A program made the translations under genes and the position numbers. This document shows positions 1 through 10,681 of a stretch of DNA of 55,487 bases, in pieces. Positions within the stretch are counted from its first letter, which is position 1, and every line of letters starts with the position of its first letter. Source of the stretch: Deltaproteobacteria bacterium (lineage in GTDB: Bacteria; Bdellovibrionota; JACOXK01); NCBI GenBank assembly GCA_016186995.1, contig JACPKQ010000017.1:1-55487 (forward strand), in the 5' to 3' direction. The notes below the pieces were generated by a model that was not told where the DNA came from, ran no database searches, and worked only from the letters and a program-made list of their open reading frames with translations.

Positions 1-2
1 TT

Positions 3-3000
3 TATGCCAATGACGAAGTGCTTGGATTTAATATCCCTAAAAATAAGACCTCTGATCTTTCGGGCCCGCAAGCTTCCACGGATGGCGGCGAGAATGTTCA
101 AGGACACAAAGGTGGCGCAGAAGAGGAAGAAGACCCTGTCAATAAAGATGAAAAAATACTGGCTCAAATTTTAGAAACCGAAGAAAGCGAAACTGGATTT
201 GGAGAGGCTTTAGAGCTTGGTGAGCATATTGCAAACATCTTTCTTTTTGATAAGCCAGGTGATGCTCCTAATACATATTTAGAAAAGTTTCAACCAACAC
301 AGAAGATTATAGATGAGCTCAAAAATAAATACATTAAAAATGTCTTACACAAAGACCCTGAAGAAATGACTGAAGAAGAATTTAATGGCTTTATCAGTCA
401 CGAAGATTTTGAAGGGGCTAGATTTGAGCCTGAAATTCGAGCCGTTTTATTTTTTGAGATAGCCAATGCACTCAAACAACGCTCTTCTCAAGAACATGCT
501 TATCATAAACATGCTCTTGTGCATGAGCTCATTCACGCTGTCCTTTTCAAAGATTTACCTGTTGATCTTGATTATTCTGTTTTAGTGACTTCGGCTACAG
601 ACGAAGAATATGAGGATAAGATTTTCAATCAAGAATATCAAAAATTCCAACTTGTAAAGTCGGTACATGAATTTGTTATTGGTCTTATTGAAGAATACTG
701 GTTAGGAAGAGAAGTTGCCAACAAGAGTTTTTGGAATGCTTATAAAGATTTGAACACTGCCATCTTTGTTTTGAAGAGTGTGCATGGATGGACAGATGAG
801 CACATTAATGAGTTTTTCTTTGTATTCATAGAACATTATCAAATCAAACTGCCTCACTTAGCGCCTCGTGGAAATTTATTAGAGCTTGTCATAGAGCGTG
901 CAAAACATGGGTTTGTTCCTGAGGGGAGGATGCGAGAAATCATTCGGCATCATGTTTATGGATTAGAAGAAAACTTAGAGGATTTAGGCTGGAATGAATA
1001 TTATAGAGAGAGAAGAAGAGAAAGTATTGGATTAGATAATGCCCACAGTTCTCCTGCTCTTCTCGAATTTAAGATAAAGCATGTTGAAAATTCAATAGAT
1101 GCTGAGGATCTCAAGAATAAAGAAGTGTTGGGATGGATTCTTGAGAATGGTGGTAACGAAGAAGATAATGCGATTCGTGCCACGTTGTCCTCGAAATTGT
1201 GTTCCTTGCTCGGGCTTGGAGCGTTTTCCGAATGTGAAGATGCTTTTTACGTCATTCCAGAGGGCTTCATGGACATGATTAGAATTTATCTCCTTAAAGG
1301 AGTGCCTTTCGCTCAGACCAGAAGAGGAGTTTTAACTTATTTAATGAGCCTTCATTTATGGAAATATAATTTTGAAGGTAAGAAAATACTTGATGTTGGA
1401 AGTGGAAAAAGCCGTTTTGCCCAAATTGTGAATGCAGTTTATGGAAAAACTGGAACACGTGTTGTGCCGATTGATAAATTTATTAAGCCTAAAGGGAGCA
1501 CAGCAATGATGGCTGATGCTTTGCAAATGCCGTTTGGAGATCGGGAGTTTGATCTTACCATCTCAAATTGGTTGTTTCCTTATTTTATAGGTACAGAAAA
1601 TGAAGCTCAATTTCTTGATGAAGTGATTCGTGTCACAAAACTTGGTGGTGAATTAAGATTAACATATGCATGCTCACAAGACATTATGGAAAGTATTATT
1701 CCATATCTTAAAAAGCATCCAGCAATTGAAAAAATTATTCTTCATCCTTGGTTTACTATAACAGGGCCGATTGAAATTCATTTAAGAAGTAGTGTTTCTG
1801 AAGTGCATCCAGAGGCAGAGGTTGTGGATTTAAGAAAGTCTTCTTCCGATGAAAAAGAAAGGCCAGAAATTAATTTTCAGGTGAAACATGAACAGTTTTT
1901 TGAGACGGATCCAGAAGATAATGGCCTTCGAATGACGCTGAATCATAGAGAAGAGAGTGGGGTGAGCGCTTATAGGGATCTCTCAATTCATGAGATCCAA
2001 ACTTTAGATGATCTTTTTCCAGAAAGTGTAAGAAATAAAAATCCACAAGTTCGAGTGATCAGTCTTGGTTCCGGAACTCTTTTGCATTGGGAAGCCGAGG
2101 TTCAAAAAAGGTATGGGGTCGAAGTCATAGGTTTAGATAATGATTCACAGCCTTATCCAACACGGCGTCATAATGTTGAGGTTCAATTAATCAAAGAGGA
2201 TTATTTTGAGTACACTCCTGAAAAACCTTATGATGCTGTTTTTCTCAATTTTCCACGAATTCCAAATTTAATTTATGATACTGAACGAGCACTTCATCCC
2301 TATTCTCAAGTTATTGATAAATTTTTAAAGCCAGGAGGTCTTGCTGTTATTGCAACTGATTTAGCAGGACCTAAAGCCAAGGGTCATTTGGAAGAAGTTT
2401 TTGGAAAAGAAAATGTAAAGATTCTTGATACAGTTGAAGGATTTTATGTACATCCCATCATGCTTCATAGAGGCATTTTTTTTCTTATCAAAAAGCCGCT
2501 TCAAGAGAGAATGATTTTAGAACCGTCACCTGAACAAGAAGTAGCTGCTTACCAGCTTGCAAAATTAAATGAACCACCCGTTACAAAGCTTATAAGAAGT
2601 CTTCATAATCCCAAAAGAAAAGATATGGCCACTCTTGCTTTAAGACTTATTGAATTGCTGCATGGAAGAGATTTTATTATCCAGCGTATTAAAGGTAATC
2701 AAAAGGAAAAACAAAAATTAATAGAGTTATTTGAGACACACAGAGCAGCCAAAATAGAGGGCGATAGTGAGAATGATGCACAAGAGAATGATGAAAATAA
2801 AGATTCTATCGAACAAGTCATAGAAAATTTAAGAACTTCTCAAGAGGTAAATGATAGCGTCCTTCGTGTTGTGAGTGCTTTAAGTAATCCGCAATACAGA
2901 GCAAGAATCATTGAAGCATTTAATACGAGTGCCTCTACCTATAGAATTGCTGTTTTGGTACTTGACCTGCTTCTGGATAACTACTCAAAAGTAAACACGC

Positions 3001-4325
3001 ACAGATTGGGTAAAGAATCTCTCAGACAAGTTTTAAAGATTGTATGTCATAAGCTTGCCCAACTCGATGAGCGTTTGTTAAAAGGCACTGTCAATACACT
3101 CTTTTCTCACAGAAAAAAACTTATACCACTCTTAGATGAAATGATGGAGTTAAATAAAGAAGAAGGTTTGGAATATGTAATACCTTTTAGGTACATGAGG
3201 CTTTTGCTCAGTACAGAAGATAAATCAGAACACGAAAGACTTATCAGACTTGGTATTACATATTCTTTTTTTGATTCTTTTGATAAAAAGGACCCTCATA
3301 TTGTATTTATTAAAACAATTCTCCCAAATACAGCTCCTCTCAATGCTGAAAATCATCAAGAAGTTTTAGGAAAACTTCTTCATTTGCTGATAAACGAAAA
3401 ATATCGCGATCTTTCAGAATTAGCATTATCAGTGTCCCCGTCTCAGTTTACTTTTGAGTATTTTTTAAACTATTTTCAAACTCACACCATGGATGAAAAT
3501 CTAAAACAGCGCATGATCAAAATCATGTGTTTGGCTCTGGACGCTGTTGCGAAAGAAAGGAAAGAAAATCCAGATGTATTTTTACAATGTCTCTTATCAT
3601 TTATAAGAAATAAAGCATTCTTTCAGGAGTATCTTCGAAATAAAATTGAAGATCCCAATACGTTAGATTCAGACTTACGTGTTTTTATTCAACTGCTTGG
3701 TTTTATTGCTGAAAAAGAAGATATATCTTTGTTGAAAGCACTTTCAGATCGCGCTTCTTTAGTCATTAAAGGCATTCTGCAAGATACTCTTACCGGAGTA
3801 GAAAATCACTTTAAAAAGGTTGAGTCTCTTCATGTAAGAGATACCCAAGGTTTTATCGATACCATTTTAAGTGCTGAGTGGTCACTTGAAGATAGTGAGT
3901 ATTACGAGGAAATGGTTTTGGCTACGCCATTGATTTATAGTGCACTTAACATTCCGGTTCTACAGGAAAGTGCTCGAAAAGCATGGGTGAAAATGGGGCT
4001 AGAATACTCTATTGAGGTCTTTTTAAACTCATTACGTTCGTTGTATGCAGATTGGAATTATAATAAATCAAAAGGAAAAATAGAATATGCGCATACGGTA
4101 GATAATATTTTCTGTAGAGAGGAGTTTCTTATCTTAATAGCTGAAGAGATTCAGAAAACAGATCAACAAAGACAACATCACTTTATTACAAGATTGAAAA
4201 CTAATGTTAAAACGATGCAAGTTATTGATGAGGCTTTAGGTGGGTATAAAAATGTTATGGATGAGTCTCTCGTTCCTCAAAAATACAGACCACTTCTCTT
4301 TTTAAGAGATAAACTCTTAGAATAA
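3..4325 (+). CDS. Giant multidomain protein, 5' end outside window: HExxH domain, two methyltransferase-like domains, shared C-terminal region
   Basis: The reading frame is open to the window edge, and the first possible start (GTG at 18) has no ribosome binding site, so the gene most likely begins upstream. Residues below count from that GTG. HELIH at 169-173 fits a zinc-metallopeptidase HExxH motif. ILDVGSGKSRFAQ near 456 and VISLGSG near 680 are glycine-rich motif I signatures of SAM-dependent methyltransferases, each followed by an acidic beta-2 end. From about 842 to the end (1435) the protein is helical and matches the C-terminal region of the next gene, ending with the same YKNVMDESLVPQKYRPLLF. 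No function can be assigned; protease and methyltransferase activities are inferred only from motifs. It is probably co-transcribed with the next gene, 53 bases downstream. Confidence 0.75.
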   Translation, partial: YANDEVLGFNIPKNKTSDLSGPQASTDGGENVQGHKGGAEEEEDPVNKDEKILAQILETEESETGFGEALELGEHIANIFLFDKPGDAPNTYLEKFQPTQKIIDELKNKYIKNVLHKDPEEMTEEEFNGFISHEDFEGARFEPEIRAVLFFEIANALKQRSSQEHAYHKHALVHELIHAVLFKDLPVDLDYSVLVTSATDEEYEDKIFNQEYQKFQLVKSVHEFVIGLIEEYWLGREVANKSFWNAYKDLNTAIFVLKSVHGWTDEHINEFFFVFIEHYQIKLPHLAPRGNLLELVIERAKHGFVPEGRMREIIRHHVYGLEENLEDLGWNEYYRERRRESIGLDNAHSSPALLEFKIKHVENSIDAEDLKNKEVLGWILENGGNEEDNAIRATLSSKLCSLLGLGAFSECEDAFYVIPEGFMDMIRIYLLKGVPFAQTRRGVLTYLMSLHLWKYNFEGKKILDVGSGKSRFAQIVNAVYGKTGTRVVPIDKFIKPKGSTAMMADALQMPFGDREFDLTISNWLFPYFIGTENEAQFLDEVIRVTKLGGELRLTYACSQDIMESIIPYLKKHPAIEKIILHPWFTITGPIEIHLRSSVSEVHPEAEVVDLRKSSSDEKERPEINFQVKHEQFFETDPEDNGLRMTLNHREESGVSAYRDLSIHEIQTLDDLFPESVRNKNPQVRVISLGSGTLLHWEAEVQKRYGVEVIGLDNDSQPYPTRRHNVEVQLIKEDYFEYTPEKPYDAVFLNFPRIPNLIYDTERALHPYSQVIDKFLKPGGLAVIATDLAGPKAKGHLEEVFGKENVKILDTVEGFYVHPIMLHRGIFFLIKKPLQERMILEPSPEQEVAAYQLAKLNEPPVTKLIRSLHNPKRKDMATLALRLIELLHGRDFIIQRIKGNQKEKQKLIELFETHRAAKIEGDSENDAQENDENKDSIEQVIENLRTSQEVNDSVLRVVSALSNPQYRARIIEAFNTSASTYRIAVLVLDLLLDNYSKVNTHRLGKESLRQVLKIVCHKLAQLDERLLKGTVNTLFSHRKKLIPLLDEMMELNKEEGLEYVIPFRYMRLLLSTEDKSEHERLIRLGITYSFFDSFDKKDPHIVFIKTILPNTAPLNAENHQEVLGKLLHLLINEKYRDLSELALSVSPSQFTFEYFLNYFQTHTMDENLKQRMIKIMCLALDAVAKERKENPDVFLQCLLSFIRNKAFFQEYLRNKIEDPNTLDSDLRVFIQLLGFIAEKEDISLLKALSDRASLVIKGILQDTLTGVENHFKKVESLHVRDTQGFIDTILSAEWSLEDSEYYEEMVLATPLIYSALNIPVLQESARKAWVKMGLEYSIEVFLNSLRSLYADWNYNKSKGKIEYAHTVDNIFCREEFLILIAEEIQKTDQQRQHHFITRLKTNVKTMQVIDEALGGYKNVMDESLVPQKYRPLLFLRDKLLE

Positions 4326-4378
4326 ATTACAATTTGCTTTTTATTTGCTTTGTTGGTAGATGAATAAGCGGTTGTGGA

Positions 4379-7300
4379 ATGAAATGCTTTAGAAGGTTTT
4401 TATTTCTTAATATTGCAGGTTTATTTCTTTTTGTAAGTATCTCTCTTGCCTCACCACTGGTCGAAAAAGCCAAAGATTTTACGCTTTTAAAAACGATTGC
4501 AGGTACTGCGCGCCTCACCGCCTTAAGAGCAAAAAGTGAAGAAGAGAAAGTTGCTCTTTTAGAGGCAGCAAGAGAGTTTGAATCTAAAGCAGAAGAGATT
4601 TTTTCTGAATTTCTAGAACCCTTTCAAAAAATGCAAGGTCAGATTGAAGCCTACACTGTGTACCACTTTATTCTTCGTTTAGCTGATTTTGAAAAAGCTG
4701 AAGGAAGGGCGGAAGCAGGTGAGAAAATATTAGAGGGGTTTTCCAGAGATTTAGGGATATCCAAAGAAAAGCTCATCTCTGATCATGAAAAACTTCATAA
4801 CTTATATGGAGTTAAAGAAGAGTTCACGATCTTTGATGAAAACATAGATATTTTACTTTCTGTTTCAAAGTTAGCCATGGCAGAGGATAGGGTTCATTTT
4901 GAAAAAGAATTAAGCAAAGTGCCGGAAGGTCCTTTTAAAAGAGTTTTAGTTCAGGCATGGGAGAAAGTGAGGGAAGAAGTAGGAAAAAGAAAAATATTAG
5001 AAGAAGAGTTTGGAAGTAGAGAGTTTGATATAGATCTTTATCTTCAAGGGTGTTTAGAGGGAAAAGGAAGAAATTGGAAGTATTATCAGAAAGTTAATGA
5101 GCTTTATCCCGAGTTAAGAGTCGTTATTTACGGAAATATAAGAAAGAAATTAGAAGGGATAAGATTTTGGAGAAACTTTGATCTTGTATTTCCAGAACGT
5201 GAGAAAGCAGAGCATCTTGATCTTAAAAGTATCTTACAAGTTTACGTACAAGAAGAACAAAGAAGTCGTGATACAGGGCCTGTCTATGTTTTTAAAAAAG
5301 TAGATTATTGGACTTCTTTTACAGGATCTCAGCCAACATTGATGCCATTAGGAAGAGGGGCACTTTTTCTACTGGGAGAAGTTTCTTTAGTTGGGACAGT
5401 CATAATTACAAGCACAGTTTCAGCGGTGATTCTAGGGCCTTATGGAACACTAGGAGTGATAGCAATAGCAGCATTATTCGCGAGTGCTCCAGAGCTGAAT
5501 CATTATTTCTTTGGCAATGACAAGCCAGACACACCGTGGGTGCAAAGATTTATAGTGAACGTTGCAGTAATGTTACCGCTTGCAGCCTTATTTGGGACAT
5601 GTGGGGCACTACTGCCACGAACAGCAGTAGTTGTGGGCGGTGGACTCATGCTAGGTCAGACGATACATGCGTGGCAAAGTGACATGTATTTTGAGGCTCT
5701 ATTTTCTGCCATGCTGACAATAGCACTGGCAGCTCAAGCAGTTAAAGTATTGAGAGCACCCAAAGAAATAAATATTCCAAAGGAGTTTAGTGTTGGAGAT
5801 ACAAAATATCGATACATTAAAAGACCCAATCATCCTGATGGAGATTTAATGATACCTCTGACAGAAGAATTTTTCATGCCAGAAGTCATGTTACCATACA
5901 AAGGAAGAGCTCCTCCACCACGTGCGGATGAGCCTGCACATCATGGACAAGGATCTTCTTTAAGTTTTGAATTAAATAAGCCATGGCAACCAGGGGGAGG
6001 ACCGCATCCATCTCCTGAAGCTTCTTTACAAAATCCATTTGGCGATTTTTTAAATTTTGCATCAAAATCATTTCAGCAAGGCGGGGTTGAAACTCTTCCT
6101 GAGCTTGTTCTCCCACGAACGCAACCACGCTTAGATATTTTAAACTTCACCATTTCAGGAGGACAAAATCTTCCACTCTTTCACGCTCCAGAAGAAGTTG
6201 GAAATGGATTCATCGTTGTTTTAGATCCATTTGTGTTTGGTGATTATAAACTGCCAACAGGAATATTTAAAAGAGTTATGACAGGAGATCCCGGGTTTGA
6301 AAAAGATACAAAAAAGAAAGTTGTTATTATTATTAGACGAGATCATTTGAAAAGAATGATTGGGATGGAAGTGAGAGTTGTTGATTCAGAGGTTGAAGAC
6401 GCATCACTTAAAATAAGTATATGGGATGAAACCTATGCCTTTGGAAACCCATCGACACCAGCACAGGCTCATATTCCTCAAGCTTCAAGTGGAGCGCCAT
6501 CTGGAGGAGTTTCAGGTTCTGGAGGGGGAACAGGAGCTCATCTACCAAAGCTTTTTTTGATTCTACCAGGTAGGAGACTGGGTAAAAATGCATTGTTGTG
6601 GAGTCCTCTGATGGTAGGGGCTTTGAAATCAGGACGGTATTCCGCAGTTCATGTTATAGGTAATCTTTCACAGGTTATCCCGCCTCAGCCAGGCTTATTT
6701 GTGCATCCGTTCACAACGCTAGACCAGGACATGAGACCCAACTCTGAACGTGTCGGAATTTTAAATCAAACCATTTTTAGTTTAGCTTCTAAAGGAGATA
6801 CTGTTATTCAGGACATTTCTGCTGACTCAAGTTTTACTCGTAAAGAAGAGCTTATATTTGAAGGAACAAGAGAGGTTTTACAAGCACAAGGTGTTCATGT
6901 CATGACTGACATAAGCAGTCCAACGTGGCCCATGCGAAATGTGAGAGAAGCCGGTTTTAAAATAGCAAAGGATTTTCTTGCTCAAGATGTAACACAAGAA
7001 GACTTACAAGACCTTTATGATCTAAAAAATCTGCCAGATTTATTTTTAAAAAATATTCAAATTGCAAAAAACAATTTTTTCAAACAATTGAATGACCCAG
7101 AGCTTCCATACGATCTCTATAATTTTTCTGCAATGTCAGAGTTTATCAATGTCATCCATGCTGCAGAGGAATTGATAAAATTTATTGAGCTTCGTTTAGA
7201 GAAAGTGAGCCATAGAAATATTGTTATTGCATCACCTTTCAATGCTCGACTTGCACCAGAGATCAAAGAAGGAATACAACACCTATGCCAAAGATTTCCC

Positions 7301-9496
7301 GGACGCATTGCTTATGTTGAAGACTTTGTTTTTGTCCCTTATTTTTATGAATACTTAACAAAAAATGCTCAATTGTTTTTCACTCCTGATACGGGAGCGG
7401 CTCATATTGGGATGATTGTGAATCCTCAAGGAACACAGGTCATTCTTTTTAATAAGAATAACAATGCAACTCCTAAAAGGATTTTACACGGGTGGTTTGT
7501 ACCATCAGGCAACTATCATATTTTAGATAAAAGCCTCAATACAGAAAAAGCAGCTCAAAAACTTCATCTTTCTGTTCTTAAGATGGAAGAAGGGGGGGTG
7601 AGAGAAGAGGTTATACCTTCATTGATTCACATTGCTAAGGATCCCCTTGCTCATGCTGAGACAAGAGCTCGGGTAGTCAAAATGATTGCAAAAATGGGAA
7701 CACAAGAGGCCATTGACTCTTTGTTTGAACTCTTAGAGTCAACTGAGGGAGAAACTGCTGCCGTTCGTCTCGGAAAATTAGAGGATCCTCCTGTTATGAG
7801 GCTTGTGGAAACTCTGCGTAATCCTCAAAGAAGGGAAATGGCAGCTGATGCTTTAAGAATCATTGAGCTTCTCAGAGGAGCAAAATTTATCATAGAGCAG
7901 ATCCAGGGCACAGAAGAACAAAAAGAAGAATTGATAGAATTGCTTGAATCGCATGTAATAAGCAAAATGCCTAGAGATAAAGAAACAAAGATAAATCCTT
8001 TTAAACCTGTGGACTCCATTGAAGAAGCCATAAAGAATTTTGGAGATGCCGATATTTTTACTGTTGTGGGAGCTTTATCTAACCCAAACTATAGGGCAAA
8101 AGCCGTTGAAGCAATTAACAGTTCCTCTGCTGCAGTTGAAATTGCTGTTCATTTTCTAAAGACCTTATCTGATGGGAGAACATTTAAAGAATCTCAAAGG
8201 CAGCTCTTAAAAATCATTTGTAATAAGCTTGAGGTGCTTAGCGATCAATCAATAAAAAGCATTATAGGAGCATTATTTTCCCACCGCATAAAACTCATAC
8301 CGCTCTTAGATGAAATGATCGATTTTAAAAAAGAAGAAGGTCTGGAATATGTTTTATCTTTTCGCTATATGAAGCTTTTACTCAGTACAGACAATGAGAA
8401 AGAACGTGAGAGATATATTAATTTTGGCTCGATTCTATCTTATTTAGATTTTTTTGATAAGAAGGATCCTCATATTCAATTCTTTAAAAAAGTTCTTTCA
8501 GGGGGGATTCATTTAAACTCGGATAATCGGCACGAAATTTTACAAAGACTTCTTTCCTTACTTGAAGACAAAAAATATCGTGACCTTGCAGATATGGGTT
8601 TGGTATATTTTGCTTCGAAGTTTACCTTCGATGCGCTCCTGACTTATTTTCAAACCAATAAAATTGATGACGCACATCTAAAACAGAGGCTCATTAAAAT
8701 TATGTGTTTGTCTCTCTACGAAATTGTCGATGCTGAGGCCAAAGAAAATGATCCAGATGGTTTTTTACAAAGTCTCTTAGCATTCAGTAGAAATAAAGTA
8801 TACTTTGAGGGTTATTTACGGCAAAAAATTAAAGACCCTGGTACTTCAGATATAGATTTAGTTATTTTTACTCAGCTCCTTGGTTTTATTGCTGAAGAAG
8901 AAGATCTATCTTTATTGAATGCTCTTATGAGCAGAGCATCGGTATGGGTTATAAGAGGGATCAAAGATATTATTGCTCATCTGGCATTCGATTTTAAAAT
9001 GTACCACGAAGTTGATGCGGACTCTCAAAAAGAGGCTATAGATTTGATTTTATATGGTGAGTGGTCATATGGAGATGATGCGGTAGATGAGGCAATACCG
9101 CTGATTTATAATTCGCTTAGTATTGAAAAAGTGCAGAGTTCTGCCAGACAAGCTTTTTTGAAATATGGATTAGAACATAGCATTCAAATTTTTCTGGAAT
9201 CATTAGGGTGGCGTTATGAAGATTGGCACACAAATAAAGAAAGGGGCGAGCTATATTACGAGAATACAGTAGATGATATTCTTTGTAGAGAGGAACTTCT
9301 CCTCTTAATTACGCAAGAACTTATAAAAGTGGATCACCAAAGACAAAGTCACTTTATTAAAAGATTGAAAACTGGGAAAGAAACAATAGAAGTGATTGAT
9401 GAGGCATTAGGCGCATATAAAAATGTCATGGATGAGTCTCTTGTTCCTCAAAAATATAGGCCTCTTCTCTTTGTAAGAAAAAAACTCTTAGAATAA
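4379..9496 (+). CDS. Giant multidomain protein: signal sequence, membrane segments, GT9-like domain, shared C-terminal region
   Basis: The 1705-residue product begins MKCFRRFLFLNIAGLFLF, a signal peptide or membrane anchor. Residues 20-320 are charged and helical. Three or four hydrophobic segments lie at about 330-465, then a Gly/Pro-rich stretch. Residues 720-1065 resemble heptosyltransferase-type GT9 enzymes: LPKLFLILPGRRLGKNALL at the start, and FFTPDTGAAHIGM near 1000 like the GT9 sugar-nucleotide signature. From about 1125 the protein is paralogous to the C terminus of the preceding gene, for example KLEDPPVMRLVETLRNPQRR against KLNEPPVTKLIRSLHNPKRK. The repeat-rich helical character suggests a HEAT-like solenoid. 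The start is the ATG just before the hydrophobic leader. I do not recognise the overall architecture; a role in surface glycans would be a guess. Confidence 0.8.
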   Translation: MKCFRRFLFLNIAGLFLFVSISLASPLVEKAKDFTLLKTIAGTARLTALRAKSEEEKVALLEAAREFESKAEEIFSEFLEPFQKMQGQIEAYTVYHFILRLADFEKAEGRAEAGEKILEGFSRDLGISKEKLISDHEKLHNLYGVKEEFTIFDENIDILLSVSKLAMAEDRVHFEKELSKVPEGPFKRVLVQAWEKVREEVGKRKILEEEFGSREFDIDLYLQGCLEGKGRNWKYYQKVNELYPELRVVIYGNIRKKLEGIRFWRNFDLVFPEREKAEHLDLKSILQVYVQEEQRSRDTGPVYVFKKVDYWTSFTGSQPTLMPLGRGALFLLGEVSLVGTVIITSTVSAVILGPYGTLGVIAIAALFASAPELNHYFFGNDKPDTPWVQRFIVNVAVMLPLAALFGTCGALLPRTAVVVGGGLMLGQTIHAWQSDMYFEALFSAMLTIALAAQAVKVLRAPKEINIPKEFSVGDTKYRYIKRPNHPDGDLMIPLTEEFFMPEVMLPYKGRAPPPRADEPAHHGQGSSLSFELNKPWQPGGGPHPSPEASLQNPFGDFLNFASKSFQQGGVETLPELVLPRTQPRLDILNFTISGGQNLPLFHAPEEVGNGFIVVLDPFVFGDYKLPTGIFKRVMTGDPGFEKDTKKKVVIIIRRDHLKRMIGMEVRVVDSEVEDASLKISIWDETYAFGNPSTPAQAHIPQASSGAPSGGVSGSGGGTGAHLPKLFLILPGRRLGKNALLWSPLMVGALKSGRYSAVHVIGNLSQVIPPQPGLFVHPFTTLDQDMRPNSERVGILNQTIFSLASKGDTVIQDISADSSFTRKEELIFEGTREVLQAQGVHVMTDISSPTWPMRNVREAGFKIAKDFLAQDVTQEDLQDLYDLKNLPDLFLKNIQIAKNNFFKQLNDPELPYDLYNFSAMSEFINVIHAAEELIKFIELRLEKVSHRNIVIASPFNARLAPEIKEGIQHLCQRFPGRIAYVEDFVFVPYFYEYLTKNAQLFFTPDTGAAHIGMIVNPQGTQVILFNKNNNATPKRILHGWFVPSGNYHILDKSLNTEKAAQKLHLSVLKMEEGGVREEVIPSLIHIAKDPLAHAETRARVVKMIAKMGTQEAIDSLFELLESTEGETAAVRLGKLEDPPVMRLVETLRNPQRREMAADALRIIELLRGAKFIIEQIQGTEEQKEELIELLESHVISKMPRDKETKINPFKPVDSIEEAIKNFGDADIFTVVGALSNPNYRAKAVEAINSSSAAVEIAVHFLKTLSDGRTFKESQRQLLKIICNKLEVLSDQSIKSIIGALFSHRIKLIPLLDEMIDFKKEEGLEYVLSFRYMKLLLSTDNEKERERYINFGSILSYLDFFDKKDPHIQFFKKVLSGGIHLNSDNRHEILQRLLSLLEDKKYRDLADMGLVYFASKFTFDALLTYFQTNKIDDAHLKQRLIKIMCLSLYEIVDAEAKENDPDGFLQSLLAFSRNKVYFEGYLRQKIKDPGTSDIDLVIFTQLLGFIAEEEDLSLLNALMSRASVWVIRGIKDIIAHLAFDFKMYHEVDADSQKEAIDLILYGEWSYGDDAVDEAIPLIYNSLSIEKVQSSARQAFLKYGLEHSIQIFLESLGWRYEDWHTNKERGELYYENTVDDILCREELLLLITQELIKVDHQRQSHFIKRLKTGKETIEVIDEALGAYKNVMDESLVPQKYRPLLFVRKKLLE

Positions 9497-9510
9497 ATGA
9501 CAATAGTTCA

Positions 9511-10596
9511 TTACCCAATGGATAAAAATTTTTCAAGTGCTTCTCGTGTTGAAGCGTCAGGTTTTTGTTGAGGGGGAGATTTCATACAATAAGAAGAAAC
9601 ATCGTAAAGAACACCACCTATTTTTTTATCTAACGCTAGTTTGGTAAATCGAATAGCATCAATCACAACCCCTGCTGAGTTCGGAGAATCTTCAACCGAA
9701 AGACGCGCTTCTAAATTAAAAGGAACATTTCCAAAGCCTTTTCCTTCAACTCTAATAAAGGCAACTTTATTATCTTTTTGCCAAGGGATGTAATCAGAAG
9801 GGCCAATGTGAATATTTTCTGTTGCAAGTTCTTTTTTAAGTTGTGATTGAACACTTTGAGTTTTTGATTTTTTCTTAGACTTTAGGCGTGATCTTTCAAG
9901 CATATTTAAAAAATCAGTATTGCCTCCGGTGTTGAGTTGATAGGTTCTTTCTACTTTAAGCCCACGGTCGGAAAGTGTTTTTGCAATCACTCTGTGTAAA
10001 ATGGTTGCCCCAAACTGGCTTTTAATATCATCCCCAACTAAAGGGATGTTTTTTTCTTTAAAAGCGCTGGCATATTCAGGGTGAGAGGCAATAAAAACAG
10101 GAATGCAATTAATAAAAGCAACACCTGCTTCCAAGCAAGCATTGGCATAGAATTTAACAGCCTCTTCAGAGCCTACAGGAAGGTAACAAATGAGAAGATC
10201 TGCTTTTGTTTTTTGAAGCTCTGACACCACATTACAGGGTTTTTCTTCTGATAGGACAAAGCGTTCGTGTTCTTCATATTCTTCAAGGTGTTTTGAAAAC
10301 CCATCTAAAACTGGAGACATGTGAACTGTGACTCCATAATCAGGCAGTTCTTTCTGAAAAACGGTTGTGCAATTGGGTTTTTCAAAAATGGCCTTATGAA
10401 GGGGTTTACCTACTTTTCTTTGGTCGATATCAAAGGCACTCACGGGAATAATATCTTTAGGGGAATAGGGGCCAACTGTATCAAATGCTAAACCACTTGT
10501 TTCAAGATCATTATTTTTGTAATACTCAATGCCTTGTATGAGTGAGCTTGCACAATTTCCGATTCCTGCAATAGCAACCCTTATTTCATGAGCCAT
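9511..10596 (-). CDS. ino1: myo-Inositol-1-phosphate synthase
   Basis: This enzyme converts glucose 6-phosphate to 1D-myo-inositol 3-phosphate with NAD, the first step of inositol synthesis. The N terminus MAHEIRVAIAGIGNCASSLI is the dinucleotide-binding loop typical of the short bacterial/archaeal form, and 361 residues fits that form. GNTDFLNM in the middle and the SVEDSPNSAGVVIDAIR block near the C terminus are characteristic, the latter carrying part of the active site. It is transcribed away from the ion-channel gene across an 85-base gap. No ribosome binding site stands out before the ATG. The product could feed phosphatidylinositol or another inositol compound; no such pathway gene lies next to it. 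Confidence 0.9.
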   Translation of the reverse strand: MAHEIRVAIAGIGNCASSLIQGIEYYKNNDLETSGLAFDTVGPYSPKDIIPVSAFDIDQRKVGKPLHKAIFEKPNCTTVFQKELPDYGVTVHMSPVLDGFSKHLEEYEEHERFVLSEEKPCNVVSELQKTKADLLICYLPVGSEEAVKFYANACLEAGVAFINCIPVFIASHPEYASAFKEKNIPLVGDDIKSQFGATILHRVIAKTLSDRGLKVERTYQLNTGGNTDFLNMLERSRLKSKKKSKTQSVQSQLKKELATENIHIGPSDYIPWQKDNKVAFIRVEGKGFGNVPFNLEARLSVEDSPNSAGVVIDAIRFTKLALDKKIGGVLYDVSSYCMKSPPQQKPDASTREALEKFLSIG

Positions 10597-10681
10597 TTTT
10601 GAAAAGTAACATAAGTTTTAAAAACCCTCAATATTTCATTGATGAATGGAAAAATTTCTGATTAATGATTGATTTGAAAAA

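Noticed and set aside
5886-6128. Minus-strand open frame opposite the giant gene
   Set aside because: It lies wholly inside the strong plus-strand coding frame, with no ribosome binding site and low-complexity content; the same holds for most other short frames opposite real genes.
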